The notes beneath the pieces are model-generated. The model worked only from the letters and a program-made list of their open reading frames with translations, did no database searches and was not told the origin of the DNA. This document shows, in pieces, positions 12,001-25,968 of a stretch of 64,000 bases of DNA (its first letter is position 1; the number at the start of each line of letters is the position of its first letter). The position numbers were made by a program, and so were the translations under genes. Origin of the DNA: Opisthorchis felineus (lineage: Eukaryota; Platyhelminthes; Trematoda; Opisthorchiida; Opisthorchiidae); contig SJOL01008583.1 of assembly GCA_004794785.1 (NCBI GenBank), positions 416,304 to 480,303 of the forward strand, given 5' to 3'.

Positions 12001-15000
12001 ACTGCACTAGCTCAAAAGCGAGGTGGCATATCAACTTGAACAATATCATAAATGAGTGATTCAGCTGGAATAAAGTAAAGTCTTTGGTTACCTTACTTTG
12101 CGATTGCCTGATTTCCAATTGTAAAAGATTGATAACCCATTTACTCGCTAGAGGACCCTCAGTTACACTTAAAATATTCGACAGATTTTATCACTGCTGC
12201 TTAAATTATTCTCGGTGTTCGTGGCTGTGGTTAGTTTCCATCGGTGCTAATTAGTGGGTTGCGCGTGTTAATGGCGAACATAAGACGCCTTATTGGTCAC
12301 TGGAAAGCAGCAGCTCTATGGCACCGAAATATTCCTAATGAAGTTATTGGTGAATAATTTTGTGTCCATTATCTGTGGACATTATGGCGGAAAATCTTGC
12401 CGGAAGAGCAAGTTGGAAGTTGTTTAGAGTTTCATAGCGTAGAAGTAGATTTCCCACTGTGTGAATACAACTGCTAGCCCCTTACCAATAAGTTACTTTG
12501 GATGACTTCTACTTTACCTCTGTGAGACGCCTCAACGGATAAATAAATGTCGTAGAGTAGTCCGGCAGGTATTTTAAAAGGTTCCGGAGATACCAAAAGA
12601 TGTCGTAAGGCGTTGACAACGCTTCAGATTTTATACCATGAGCTGAGTAGCGAGTCTGTCGTCTTGACTGAACACTGATTTGCTCGTGGAATTCCATCAA
12701 GATATCCCAGGAGTTCTTTTATGCCAGCCTAGTAATTTTATGATGATACATTTGTGAAAGATGTCAGGAGGTAAGCTTTACCCAGAAAAAGAAAATGAAA
12801 AGTCCAGTTCGGCAGGCAGATTGATATCCCCTACAAGCTCACTTGATTCTCCAATATTCCAACTCCCTGCAAAGCTCTGAAGTGCGAGCTTGTCAGAGCT
12901 AATCCACCTCTTCTCCTCCACCTACCTGCGACGTCCGGGTTCAAAGACTGACCTGTAAACACACAGATATATTGATATGTACAATTTTTGCCCAGCTCAG
13001 AAACGATTTCCCAAAATCCTTGATTACTGTGATGTTCCTTAACGCCATAAACCCTTGCGTATCACCCAGCATAAAAATGTATGGCCTGCGGAGAGCTGAA
13101 ATACGATTTCCAATATCGAGGAAGGGCTCAAGATAAAGTTCACTGTTTGTTGAGGGTGTTGAGTGTGAACGTCCAACAGTGACATTGGTTTGTTCGCTGA
13201 GCTGGTTCATTATTACAACCTGAGCTACCAATATTCTTTTCAATTTCAAAAGTGCGGTAAAAGGATGATTAGTCGGTTATTAACTGTGCAAGACGCAAAG
13301 CCAAAACATATGCGCATTTTTTAATGGGTTTCTACTGATCACAATAGAGCTCGGTATATCCTCAGAAGATAACAGAATGTTTTAAGATATTGTATTAAAA
13401 AGAGCAATAGATTTACTGAAAAACTGTTCTGGGTGGTCAGTGCAATAAACCAATGTTATTGGCTGTCCAGAACACCCTGAAAATTGTGTTTTCCTGTTAC
13501 AGTTGCCCTCTGTGTGGTACGATAATTTCTTGTTTCCGTCAGACATTTAGTGTTTTTCATCTTATTTTATTATAGCAAGTCCTGGTTCACAAAGGGTCAA
13601 TACCAAAGCTGTTTTGGAGGTCTTGCAAATCAACGACAAAATTGCCAGACAATACCGATGACGGGCCTGATGAATGTCTACAGGATATGATCAACCGCCT
13701 GATAATTTCCATGAGACACCGGTATTGCTCGGTAATTCGCTTAGGTCTATTTAATAATACTTTTTTGGATATTTGGTATCGCTAATCAAGTGCTTCAAAG
13801 TAGACTGTGTGATAAGAACCTTTTGTGCAAGCAAGTTGAAGCTGGAAGTAGACTGTTACTTGCGAACAGATAACTTAATCCAACTTGTTAACAGGCAAAT
13901 CCATATATTCTTGCTATATGACACCATCCATTATAACAAAGGTCTTAATGGGGGTTTTAATATGCCTACACCGGCTTCAAGGATTTGACAACAGACTTAA
14001 GAATTCGAACAGGAATATCACAAATGTTGGACGTGAATCATGCAATAATGTAATGCACATGTGACACAAGAAATACCAAAGCTGATATAAACCAGCTTAG
14101 TCTGGTAAGGTGTGAGGACAGCGAAAAGCGGTAAGAAGAACCCAGTTTTTAAAATTGTGCTGGTTTCTTTTCCCGACTGTCTAAGTGTATACAGCTATTC
14201 GTTTTGATCTTTTGAGGCGTTTTTCCTTAGCCCTTGGATTGTCCTCGAATTGACATGTATTCTGTCCTAAGACATTTTGATGTCTGGAGGATTAAACGTA
14301 TTCATAAAATTCTATTTGGTCGACAGCAAACTGGGGGACGTAAAAGAGATACCATTGGTTTACGAACTGGTAAAACCTCGATCGACTCCGGTTTTTAAGC
14401 AATTAATCTTCCATCGATTAACTACTAATAACAGTACACAGGAGTAGGTTCAGTTTAGTCTTCTCGCCCATAGAAATTCTACTAAGTAGGATGTGAATTT
14501 AGCGCGGCGCAAAAAAAATCCCTTCCTAATTTACTAAAAATTCAAAAGGCTCACACGGTGCTGATCTTAACAGTTTTCCGGTAGAAAAACCTGGAAATGA
14601 TTACCACGTTAATGAGCATCCTCATATTCCAACGTATATTAACCAGTGAACGGTTTCGTTTCTATTTTCTTATAAACCTAATCAAGTATGAAAATGGTAT
14701 GTTGAATCTACTGCCAGTGGGAAGCATGTAAGTTGAGTTCTGTGCCTCTATCGTAATGAAGAGTGTTCAAATAAATCATCTAGTGGGCTGATCCTACTGG
14801 GTTCGAATTTCTCTCCTGCTGGACTATACGGCGTAAAACCTGCATCTGTCCACATACTGTTCCTGCATACTGTTTCAGACAAATACACTGCGCCGCCAGT
14901 TACACGTTCTTACCGTGAAAACAGTCAACCTGCCTGGTAAACTGTCAGTTTGTGGTACCACTGTTAGAGATTTTATTGATTAAGAATAACTGGCACGACG

Positions 15001-18000
15001 AAACTGGGAAGATGAGTTGCTAATGGAAATGGTTGCTGACAAAAAAGCGGTGATAAGCTGAGTAACAAGGAGGTTTAAGCTGGTGCAATGTGGTCATGAG
15101 GAAACAAGAATTAAGCCTAGATAAAAGCAGACATGACTCAAAAAGTTGCGTGGTATCTACCCCAATAACATGTGAGCGTAATCTGAGCACAATATTCTCA
15201 GTTTTTAACGTTGGAACCTAACAACAAAATTTGACAAAGGAATCTATTGTTTTCTAGCCCTTGTTAAAACGGGCACCTGACTTAAGAACAAAAAATAACT
15301 ATGGCCTTGAAAAGTAACCGGCAAATTAGCAACAACTTTATTGAATGTGTCAGCCATTACTGTGTACCATTGTATAGCAACGTGGCCAAACTTTGTTCTT
15401 AAGGTACACGGAATGAATGTGAACACCTGTTCTACTGTAACAGAGTAGATCATTTACGTCTTCATCTTTCGCGTTTTGGAAATGTGTAAAAGTATTCTTT
15501 CAAGAGCTTTATTTTCATAAATTAATTTGAGAACAACATGCCACAAAATGTGGTTCTGCATGTGGCAGGTCAGATACTGGTCCTGGGGAACCAACAAGAG
15601 GCTGAATTTACCTCTTGGTAAAAAATAAGACAAATGTATAAAAATTAACTAATCGTGTTAATATAATGTAAAGAGTCAAGCCATTCTACGCATAGGTGCA
15701 CCTTAAATCGTCATTCGGAGAACCAGCATCAGTGAAAACAGTTTTCAAATATCTGATACCGCATTTCGACAGCGGAAACCCTTCATGTGCCTAGTTTGGT
15801 AACAGCACAACAGAGCACGGATATCGAATTAAAGTGCTACCAATGTAGATAGCGGATATATGTGACCAGTAGAAACAGAGAGATTGCTCACCTTTTAAAT
15901 GTAGGCTTCTGAAAATGGGATTTTTTAGTGGGAATGCGATAATCCCTGGTGCCCATTACTGGCCGAAATCCAGGGATATAAAAACGGTCCCTAAACGTCC
16001 CATGGTCCCATTGAAAACAATTGGTACAACAATGTTTAGATTTCTCGATATCTCATTTACTTCCTCAAACATACACAAGATAAATGGGATTTGCCAGGTG
16101 GACTGACCAGATCCGTGAAAATTAAAAAAAAACACCATTAGAAGATCACGAATTTTTTGTTGAAGGTGAAACCACTGTTGAAGCTCAGATGTGGTTTAGG
16201 TGCAATTCTTACACTACTCCGGTGTCAGCATCTGTGCACAACCTCCTGGGGGCATGGATACAAGTACCGGTAGCTTCAAACCTGGTGAAGATCTAAGTAT
16301 AGTTGCGAAACTTCATTATTGTGTTCAGAAGCCTTGTGAATTTCACACGATGCCCACTTTCAAATAAGTGGAGTAAAAGTATTTTTATAGGATATGTTAA
16401 CATTTTTTCAATAAATATCTTGTATTTACAGTCCTGGCAGAAGAATTTACATGCTCTAATTTAAGTAGTATGTCAAAGAGTCTTGTCTAACAGATGTTAG
16501 CTTCTGAAGGGTTGTACGTGCCTTGTCTGCGCAATTTCCTCTAGTCTTAACTATGCTTGCTGGGTCACGTTTAAAATTCAAGCCTGTTTAAAAGGCAGAT
16601 AGGGCACAGCAGGTTTAACGGATTCGAGGGCCATGTGACAGTCCAGTAGGTGGTCTGCCCATCAAGTCCTTTTAAACCTTTTTTTCCAAAGAATATGATT
16701 ATCCTGGGCAGAATATTTATTTCGTAACCGCCCGACTAATCATCCTCACTGCATCTTGGAGGCAATGTATTAAATTTTGCTGATTCCAGTTGGCCTCACA
16801 CAGCCCAGCTGTTTCTGTCTGCTTCATATCATTAAAACTATAAGCTATAGACATGCCCAACAAACGAATATGATTTTACAGATTTCTGTTAGAAGCATCC
16901 AGAATGCATGTGAGATCAAAATAAACAGTGCATATCACAAACGTGCCCCTTGTATGCCCAAGGTACAGATGTATGAACACAAATAATTCCGACATTTGTG
17001 GTTGATTTGATGGCCTTTGATCTGTTCGCCGAGGATGAAAATTAGTTTGCAGACGTCTGTTCACCAATCCAGAAGACATCAAGGGTGCACAGTAGAGCGA
17101 GTACGTCCTCCTTACCAGCTTGCATTTACATAGATTTCAAAGAGAATTTGACATTACAATCACGTCGCAATTTTCGAATCCCCTCAAAAAGTCACCAGGT
17201 GTGCACTTTCTGTGAGTCAAATTGGGTGTGATTCATTCTCTTTGTGTTTCCTCGCTCCTACGCAACAAGTAATTTTATTTCATTTAGTGTGCAGCAGTTC
17301 TTTATGCACGTTCTATAGGTATTGTTTTTAATGTAAGGAAATTTTGCAATAACACTTGGAAAGTTGTCAAAATATGAACCAAGCGTCAGTCTGTCTGGTC
17401 TTGTTATATTTGAACTAAATACTGTAGTACAGGATAATTTTTTGGCGTATATTTCAAGGATTTGGAACCTAGTCAAACATAACCTGATAATGGTGAACTA
17501 CGTTAGAATGGATACTTCACTTTGAAATCCTGTGCATCTAACAGTGAGTCACATTCATAGATGTACTGGGCTAAAGCCTCAGTTAAGGAGTCCGCTGATT
17601 CTGTCAAGTATCAAATCACCTTATTTGTCTAACTCATTAGACTTTTATAGTAATATCCAGTTTGTGGTTCTAAATGTTTTCAGGCTGAACGATAATTAAT
17701 CGACCTACGATCATTCAGCCAAACTCGTTTGACAGTACGTTAGGTCGCGCGTATTCCCACTCTTGTATTTTCAATAGCAAACCAATGTTCTAAGCGAATC
17801 AAATTATCTCGAAAAACACGGTTTGACGTCCCCTAGGAGTCCATTGTTACTCGAGAGTTTTCTGTGTGTTCAGTGCTTGTAATTTTCCACTTCAGCTAGC
17901 AGGTTATACAACACACATAATACTAGGACTGGGCACTCGTTGTTGAATGTGGAGTGTTGAAGCAAGTGTAGGTGAAAATGTCTAAGCATAATGTTAGGAA

Positions 18001-21000
18001 ATCTCTAGTGATAATTTAACCATACCATCAACAACATGGGTATCGTTCCATCTGTCATTCGCCTTACTACTGGGAGTGAATCGAAAACTTTTGGCACACG
18101 TTTGGATTTAGCCTGCAAGCTCTGGAATTTAACTTAAGTTAGAATTTGATTTGTCGTGTGGTCGCTATGATTTGGAAAACCCACTAGCTTTCCGGCCTAA
18201 TCGATGGTGATCAACATCGATAGTATGAGAATTAAGTAATCAAACACTCGCAATGCTCATACTATCACCAGACATTTTTCTCTGGTAATTCATCAGGTGC
18301 TCGGTCATCTTCTCACCTGGCTTTACAGCGGACTTGCAAACATTCTGTCATCGTTATCACGTTGTCACATTATCAGTGTACACTTGGGTGCGTATGTCCT
18401 CTCGTAGTTTGTAAAAGTGTCTTTAGGCTCGAAAGTGATTGCTTAGTCATACGTCATTTCACTCGGAGTCTGAATGTTCCGTTCGCAATCTGCCTTTCTT
18501 GCAACTGATTGGTCATCTACCCAAGTACTGGTGAAGTTTCCTTGAGACATTTGAAAGTCAAATGCCAAGCTCGCCAAACGGATCAGCAGCTATCTAATCA
18601 GCCACCAATAACTGTATCCGCGCTAGCAATATTCCAAAATATTTGTTTAATCCGCCTTTGTTTCTTGAAAGAACTGAGCACTTCTCAGGCTTCAAACTGA
18701 ACTAGTTTGGTCTCCATATATCTAACTGGGCTGCTAGAGGAATCTAAACCTTTGGCCTTGTTCATCCTATGCCAGTCTACCTTGTATCCTGGATATAGTC
18801 GAGAAAGCTTGGACTCCACCGTGTTCCAAATGCATCATTAATTACTAAGCCAAAAGTCCAGCATCTTGATTACTGACACAAATCTGCCGCATGGATGTGG
18901 CAACAGAAACCAACGTTGAATTCCGTGGGGCTAACCGGGTTTGTTGTATAGTCAAAATGAGTATGCATGACAAGATGACAGATATACTAGCGTACTGATC
19001 TCCCCCAAGGAATGCTTGCAAAAACGCCAAAAATAGTGGAAAGAAAGAAAGAATGAGACTGTCGGTGGTACATGTGCAGCACATCAACAACAACGATGAA
19101 CGTACTTCAATATCACACGATTACCACTTCGGTGGTCTCTGTGGCATAATACCAGATGCATGAAACGTTTTACTAAAACCCTCAACCTCATAAATTCAAA
19201 GCCCCCTACTTTGAAAAAGTTTGACCGTAGTACACAGCCAAAATCATAGTCTCTGCAGCCCAACACAAAAAACCAGAAGTGATTTTTTCTGACCGGGATA
19301 GTTCATTACCTCTAACTTCCCCGAGGGAGTTTGACAAATTGGCCTGGGATAGGACTTCATAAAACCTCGACTATCTCACAGATCGGTGTGCCACACACAG
19401 ACATTTGAATGGTTTAGAGTACTCAAAAGAATATCTGTGGTGTGTTCTTTCGTTTGATCTCATTTTAGACGACGTCAATCTAAAAGCGATTTAAGAGATC
19501 ATTTGCTGTTAGCAATTCACCAGCTGTTTTGGATTACTATTCTCCGTATTTGATATAAACCCTGGGATTAGTACTTTCGTACTCACTCCGAGAAACAAGA
19601 ATCCCCATTTTGTTCGCGGACTGTGGCAGGAAGGAGAGCAGTTTTGACAAATTTGTAAACAGATCTTTAGCGGGCTTTGCTGGGCTGGGGTAAATAATTC
19701 CGCGAGGAAAAAGTGAACAAAGTCTTGTGCATTCTGTTACGCTTACAATACTTGAGATTGAGGTTCTGAGTCAAAAGTAGGTCTCCAAGTCAACGTACAG
19801 GTTGAAAGACATTCTGGAACGATTCATAACGATTCATTAATGCCCACGAAGACTTTTGACCTAAACCACTATCCTTCACCTTATACAGAAACGAACGCTT
19901 TAGTGGTTTCCAGTGGATTGTGTACCAAAACATGGTCGTAATTTGTTTTAAGTGTGAACCAAATAGATAATTAGTGATCGGCAACACTCACAAAGAGCCA
20001 TACCAGACGTGGTGTCAGAAATGGAACTCTTGGCACTTCACTCACCGAAACCAATCCTACTACTCTACTACTACTCTGACCAAACTCCAACTACACCGGT
20101 TGTTATCTCAACTCGAAAACACATAAGAGCGGGGCGAACGTTATTTTTATTTACACAGGCAGAACAGATCCGTTTAGTCAACTAAACAGAATACTACCAA
20201 ATGCTCCACACACTTCACGATGATTTTGTTGTTTCATATTTATTAAGTGGCTTGCATGTCCCCCACCTTACTTGGTAGCAATTCAACCAATCTACCCTTC
20301 TAAGTTACTAAAAATTACTTGGTAAATTGTCATCTTTTCATTCCTCTCTCAATACCTAATTTTAAGCGTAATTGCAGTGAACTTATTGATGGCAGAAATG
20401 GGGGAATTATGGTGATCACTAGATCACACGGAATGGGGAGTGTTTACATCCAACAGAATCGTACGGATTATTCAGATTATTTTCTCCCATTCTCACATGG
20501 TACAGCTTGTGATTTACCGAAAACTTAGTATGTTATAAAGCAACATGACAGTCCGCGGTGTTTGTCGAAAGCTGCAATGGTTTTTCTTGAAACAATACAT
20601 TGAATCGGATATGCGCATTGTAATTTTTGGCGCTCGGTAGTAGGACGGAACTTCTTGGCAGTGCATTCTCCAAATGCCATCAACACGCTGCACTATTTGT
20701 GTTTGATCAATCGGGCCATATTTATTTTATGGCCCTTGTAGAACTGCATCCCACGTTCCTGGTGTGGAAAAGCCGTAAGAGTGTAACCCACATTTGAGCG
20801 GCGCAAACACTCACTAACCTAATCAAATCGCTTACATCCAGTTTGTTCGTTGACAAGCCGGCCAAGTTTTTCCTTCCATCTAAGGCAACCGTTTTCCTCC
20901 GATTCTGAGAAGTTTTGATGAGTGGAGGATACCAAATGCGATCTGAATTTGTTGCAACAACATCGTTCACTACTGTTGAATTCCAGACTATTTTCCACTA

Positions 21001-21146
21001 ATGATTCTCTCTTTTGTATCCTCTGTATACTCCAAGTTAACGGTACTCGGATGCAAGTTACGCTTCATCGTATTTCTCCGCAATATCGTGTAGTTAAACG
21101 TTAGTGTACGGAGCTCCCGTCAGTATAGCCCGCAGTGTCATTTCAG
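9089..21146. other. Twelve kilobases without a recognisable gene
   Basis: No reverse-transcriptase, endonuclease or tRNA-like signature was found on either strand. Short inverted repeats occur at 13425-13474 (TGTTCTGG...CCAGAACA) and as a cluster at 18201-18286. The remaining open frames are short and have unremarkable composition. It could be intron or intergenic DNA. Confidence 0.4.
18201..18286. repeat. Cluster of three perfect short inverted repeats
   Basis: TCGATG/CATCGA (18201-18206 and 18215-18220), GATAGTATGAG/CTCATACTATC (18219-18229 and 18256-18266, 11 bp perfect) and ACCAGA/TCTGGT (18267-18272 and 18281-18286) lie side by side. No transposon ends or flanking duplications were seen. 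Confidence 0.4.
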
Positions 21147-21242
21147 AAAAAGGGCATTACGACAAGGTGGCTGTTCCTGGTCAGGGTCATGACGATGATG
21201 ATGCTACTAACGGGGTCAACTCAGATATCAGCCCTCTGGTCC
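21147..21242 (+). CDS. Possible host exon, acidic loop-like peptide
   Basis: The border TGTCATTTCAG precedes the stretch and a consensus-like donor GTAAGT follows at 21243. In the frame starting after two bases, the 31 codons encode a hydrophilic peptide containing GHYDKVAVPGQGHDDDDATN. A second frame is also open but encodes methionine/leucine runs. The splice signals are good, but 96 nt is short. No family is recognised. Confidence 0.28.
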
Positions 21243-24200
21243 GTAAGTAATTTAATGTAAATTGTAGTTTATGGTTGTCAATCAGAACACACCATTCAGC
21301 ATGCTACTTACTGGGGGTGGGGGTGGGTAAAAATACCTTAGTCAGTCCACGCTTCATGGAAGTACACTTGTAATACCACCCTGTTGGTAAGAAAAAATCT
21401 CTTGTGTGACATGGACATATTTATCTATTCTCCATATTGTTTCCTCTGGGCTCCTATTCAGGCGAAACGCAGGGCTTGGGAGAATGCAGCACCCCACTGG
21501 TATATATGTTTGTCCTCATTATAAAGCGAAATAAGTTGTCGGTTTTGGCGGCGTTACTAACCTTCAACTCTTTACTAATCTTCCTCAGCTTTAGATGACT
21601 GGGGAAGGAAACTGCAGAGGGATAATGGTTTTCTTTTCACAGGGACGTCGACTGCTGTCAATCGTCTTAAATAAAAAGCATCCAGAACACACTGGAAGAC
21701 ACTCACTCAAGATTTAGCTTGTGAGTACCTAAACTGTTTTGTGTCTACCAGTGATGAAATGGAGAAAGTATAGTTGCCAACTGGGCATAATTTTTTTATT
21801 TTCTGCTTCACTCTGATCTCTTCTGCTTCATTGGTGGACAGTATTTTATATTACAAGATGTAGATTACAGAGGCGAGCTCGATGTAAAACAAAACGAAAA
21901 CGTGTAGGAAATAAAACGGGCCTCCGGGTGGACTTAATAAGGGTGGTTTCTAGGCTTTTAGTCTGTTTAATTCTATCGGGGTATCAGGTGACTGGTAGTG
22001 ACCAGGACAAGATTTCAATGTCACAGTGTGTTAAATAGACTAGATGGGCGTTGCTGCCTGGACAAAGCATTTTGAACTGATTGAGAACTACTATCAAAGA
22101 GAATGAAGCAGCATGACTCCCTGGAAATGCTCATGATAGTAACAGAATGACAAGCCAAGATGCGCTGCTTTCTGAGAGCAACAGTGACGAAGGAACATCG
22201 ATGAGGTGCGCTGTCTCGTGCTGAATTCACTTGAGGATAGGTAAGTTAAGAGGAGCAACATGACAACAGCAATCCAGAGAAGACTTTGTGATAAATAAAG
22301 AATGAGAAATTTAAGTAAGTTGAGGAGACCTAGCTTTCTGTATCGGATAAGGAACGTAACTTAACACTCATAGCTTACTGGCGAGCTGTGCATGAAGGCT
22401 GTATCAATCGCCAAATTCGAATTAGGACATAGTAGGGACGTGTTCATTTAATTGGTATTGCGTCTAAATTGGGATTTATTCGGTTTCTCAAGACTTTCCT
22501 TCATTTCCGTTTTAAAAAAGTTTGTATGAGTGGCTGATTTTGTCACTGACTCAATGAGCATCCTCCAAGGTAGCCAAGGTATGCCAAAATTCACCCGGTC
22601 TTATGGCATAGTTTGTAACTTGTTTTAAACAGATAAGGAAAATTAAAATCCAGCCAAATATATCCTCTTCATAAGGGGTGGGAGTTTGGGATTCTGCATC
22701 AACAAAGGTCCGTAGGAGTCAAGCAAACGATGGAACCATGAAAAAACAAAGGGAACGATGAAAGTCTTCTGCTTGACTGTTACAATGGTTGTTGCGTTTT
22801 TCTTATCCAAAATCAATTATTGAGGTCGTCGGCTACAGAAGGCCGAGATGGCCCATATGAGTGTAATCGTTGCGTGCTAACGCACAGAAATGCGCATACT
22901 GACGACTATACGGTCTGATTTTCTTTTTTACCTCCGCAACATACATGAAATGATTGCCTTCTAGGTTTGGAGAAAAATAGTCTTGTTCATTCATGACGTC
23001 GGTATGAAATTCCGCCTTTTCAGTAAAAACTAGAACTGCCCCGCGACAAACAACACAGTCAGGGATATTTGCCAAGAAAAGACTCATAGCATTCCCATCA
23101 GTTAAAGTGTACCGAGGGATGAAAATGCAGGTTCTCGTAGAAAGCTTTATCGAAAATAATGGTTAATATTAGGAGAAAGATTGTACAACGTATTCTGATG
23201 ATTTGGAGGCGAGAAAGATTCCCAGTAGGGCCAGGGTTGCGGCCAGGGCAAGCCCGGTCAAACAAAGAAGTTGATCTTACATGCTGGAGGACCTGTGTGG
23301 AGAAAAACCATTGTCACTTGTTATTGTCAAGAATGAAGTTGTCGAGAATGTAGAACTCTACGGTGAGATGGCAAGAAAGTAGTTGTTCAGAGTTAGCGTT
23401 CAGCAAATAAGAAAACCCATCATCACCTTTAGGTAATTTGCAAAGATAGCAGAAAGAAATGTGACGTCAATTAGTGAGTGTACAAACGTCCAGGACTGCA
23501 AGCTGTGAGGCTAATATAACAGAATGTGTGAAGCGCGCACTCCACCTGCAAAATAGAAACAACCGGGGATTAGCGACAGTGTCTTTGGATGAGGTCACAT
23601 ATTCCACCGATTTCAGCCTAAACTAGAGACAGTAAGGAAGGCGAGGTCGGGGACAATACTTGGTGGATCTAGCGAGCGTTGCAGTTCAATTCGTGAATGT
23701 CAAGTACCAAGCGTTACAAGTAGTATGAAACATTAGAATACGGTAACCTTGATATTTGCATTTGCATGATTATAAGCTAAATGGAGGGCCGTCATTCCAG
23801 CTCAGAGCGATGAGGTTGCATACCACTAGGGTCAGTCGGTTGTAATATCTTGCGCGACAGCTAGATCCATGCGCTGTCTGAAATAGTACTTCCTCCTTCG
23901 CTTGATATGTTTGATTTGGCAAAAGATATGCTTTGAGCAAACCAGCATTCTTTGAGAAGTAATGTTCACACACCAGGTCATTTAGTTACACAGTTCACCC
24001 AGATAAAACGGAATAGGGTGTTGCTTTCCATTCTGTAGACGTAAAAGTATCCGTACTAACGGCAACGTAGTGTTCATCCAATGTTTACTTTGAAATATTT
24101 GTGTGTTAGTGGATGTCCACATAAACACCCAAAATGTCACCGTGGTATCTCTGAAAATGCTCGTGTGATGGGAAACATCTCTACACTACCCTCGACTAAT

Positions 24201-25836
24201 AATGTCTGCTGAGTTTTTATTCTTTAGATTAGCCAAATAGTTTACGTAGTAAGTTGTTACAGCGCAAACCAATTCAATAACTCATCAATTTTAAATGACA
24301 GTGGTTGAGAAATCCAAGGTAACATTCTACGATTAATAACCAGCAATGTTCTGAGGCGCATTTGAAGCTGATAAATGTGCAAGTCGATTTTTTCTAATAA
24401 ACCTAATCTGTTATTTGTGACAGGCTACATGTGCTACACTCAAACGTTGCGTCGCCATTCTTTCAGCCTACCAGGGATCCAGAATTCGTTCATTGTTTCT
24501 AATAGTCGCCTAATCCAAAATAAGTGGCAGGACAGAGTAAGGGAACTAGAAATAGCAATAAATAACTAGGAAATCGGTGTTTTACGTAATTTATTATGTA
24601 TGTACTGTCGCAGCGTGGCGTTCAGGGATTTTCGGTCGCCGTGTTCCCACTTTGCTACTTTGTCGGTGGTTGTTCGTTTGTTGCAAAGTCGTTGTTGGCC
24701 GCGTCACGATTCTGCGTAGGTAGTGGTCTACAAAAACATCAGTAAGACTTATTGATTAAATTAATTAGACTCTAGAACGCATAATTCGAACATAGTGACT
24801 TGTGAGTAGACGAGTAGATTTAGAATGGTGACTTGACGATTTCAGCACCTTCTGTGTGGTAAAACAGAGCCCATTTGATACCGTATCCATTTACTAACTA
24901 CGATTTAACGAAGTTGCGTTAACATGCCAATAGACCAGTCTAGACCAACCCAGAATTTTGAACGAAACAGCAAAAAAATGAACTCATAAAACCAATCATT
25001 TTTGTCCTAAAAAGCCAACAGTTTGAACTGACAGATTACAATGGCCGAAAATCTATTGTACACAAGTTTTAAAGCGGATAAATTGTGTATGTAATCTATC
25101 ATGAAGCCATATTTGCCACTTAGGTGTCCTATAATTTCCATACACATTTTATTGGACTGTACAATGTCCCACGGATAGATTTGTTCCAAATTTTGTGAGT
25201 AGACGTGCTCAGAATTTTTCATATGATTCGCTGGGTTAACAAATTATGCAAACCTTTTGAACAAACGTAGGATTCCAAAACAGTCATCACGGTTAACCCA
25301 TCTGTATGGTTACTGGGTTTCTTTGGTGATATGTTGATTGTTTCTGTTCCAGATGAATAAATAGAAAACGTTTGGTCCGATTTATTCCAACTGCATTTTT
25401 CATTCAATTTAATTGTAGTTTGAATCTTTTCACCAGATGCGAATGCCCCCTAGGATCATTGAAGGTCGTAACCTATTGCGTGGCCACTCAGGGAAACATG
25501 TGCAAGAAGCCCAGCTGGATGCTTCACGCAACACACATCTACAGGACGTCCAGTGTGAGATGGCTCTGTCTTCCTGCGGAGTTTGGACTCTTGACTTCTC
25601 TTTCTCGGAAGTGATGCATTGGGTTTTTAAAGACAAAAAGGACATTTTCACAAAGAGCCACTTGTCTTTTTGTCTTGCCAACTGTGTGGGAGAGCGGGAT
25701 TAGCCGATGGACAATCAACTCATCGGTGTGTTCCGAGTTCTTCATGATTTCCTAAAAAAGATCGGTCAACCTGCATCCCTTAATTTAACCATGGTTTTCT
25801 CAATAGTTCATATCTACGCATTCTTGATCTCCGCAG
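21243..25836. other. No supported gene
   Basis: No repeat family or RNA gene was recognised. At 25430-25690 several frames on both strands are free of stops over about 80 codons, in slightly GC-richer DNA. This may be an old repeat or coding fossil, but no motif identifies it. Confidence 0.4.
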
Positions 25837-25968
25837 GCGCAGCAACAGGCCACATCAAAAGGCCATCCCGGTCAACTTCAATTACCTCAAAAGGGTTGCT
25901 CTGTTCCGCTCCACATTGGGAGATAGGAGAGGAACTGTATACATATGCACTGCTGTAAGCTGTGAAAG
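25837..25968 (+). CDS. Possible host exon, unidentified
   Basis: A strong acceptor-like border (TTGATCTCCGCAG) and a strong donor (GAAAG|GTAAGA at 25969) enclose 132 nt. The frame beginning after one base is open for 43 codons and encodes a basic, protein-like peptide with IPVNFNYLKRVALFRS and GTVYICTAVSCE. Entry and exit phases do not match the candidate at 21147-21242 directly, so at least one more exon would be needed between them. No known domain is recognised. Confidence 0.3.

Noticed and set aside
18270..18300. CTGATGA on the minus strand as a hammerhead core
   Set aside because: No stem II and no properly placed GAA follow. The same holds for CTGATGA near 10070, 13670 and 45035 and other scattered occurrences.
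25430..25745. Overlapping open frames on both strands as coding sequence
   Set aside because: Several frames are open at once, so openness reflects base composition or an old repeat; no motif was recognised.
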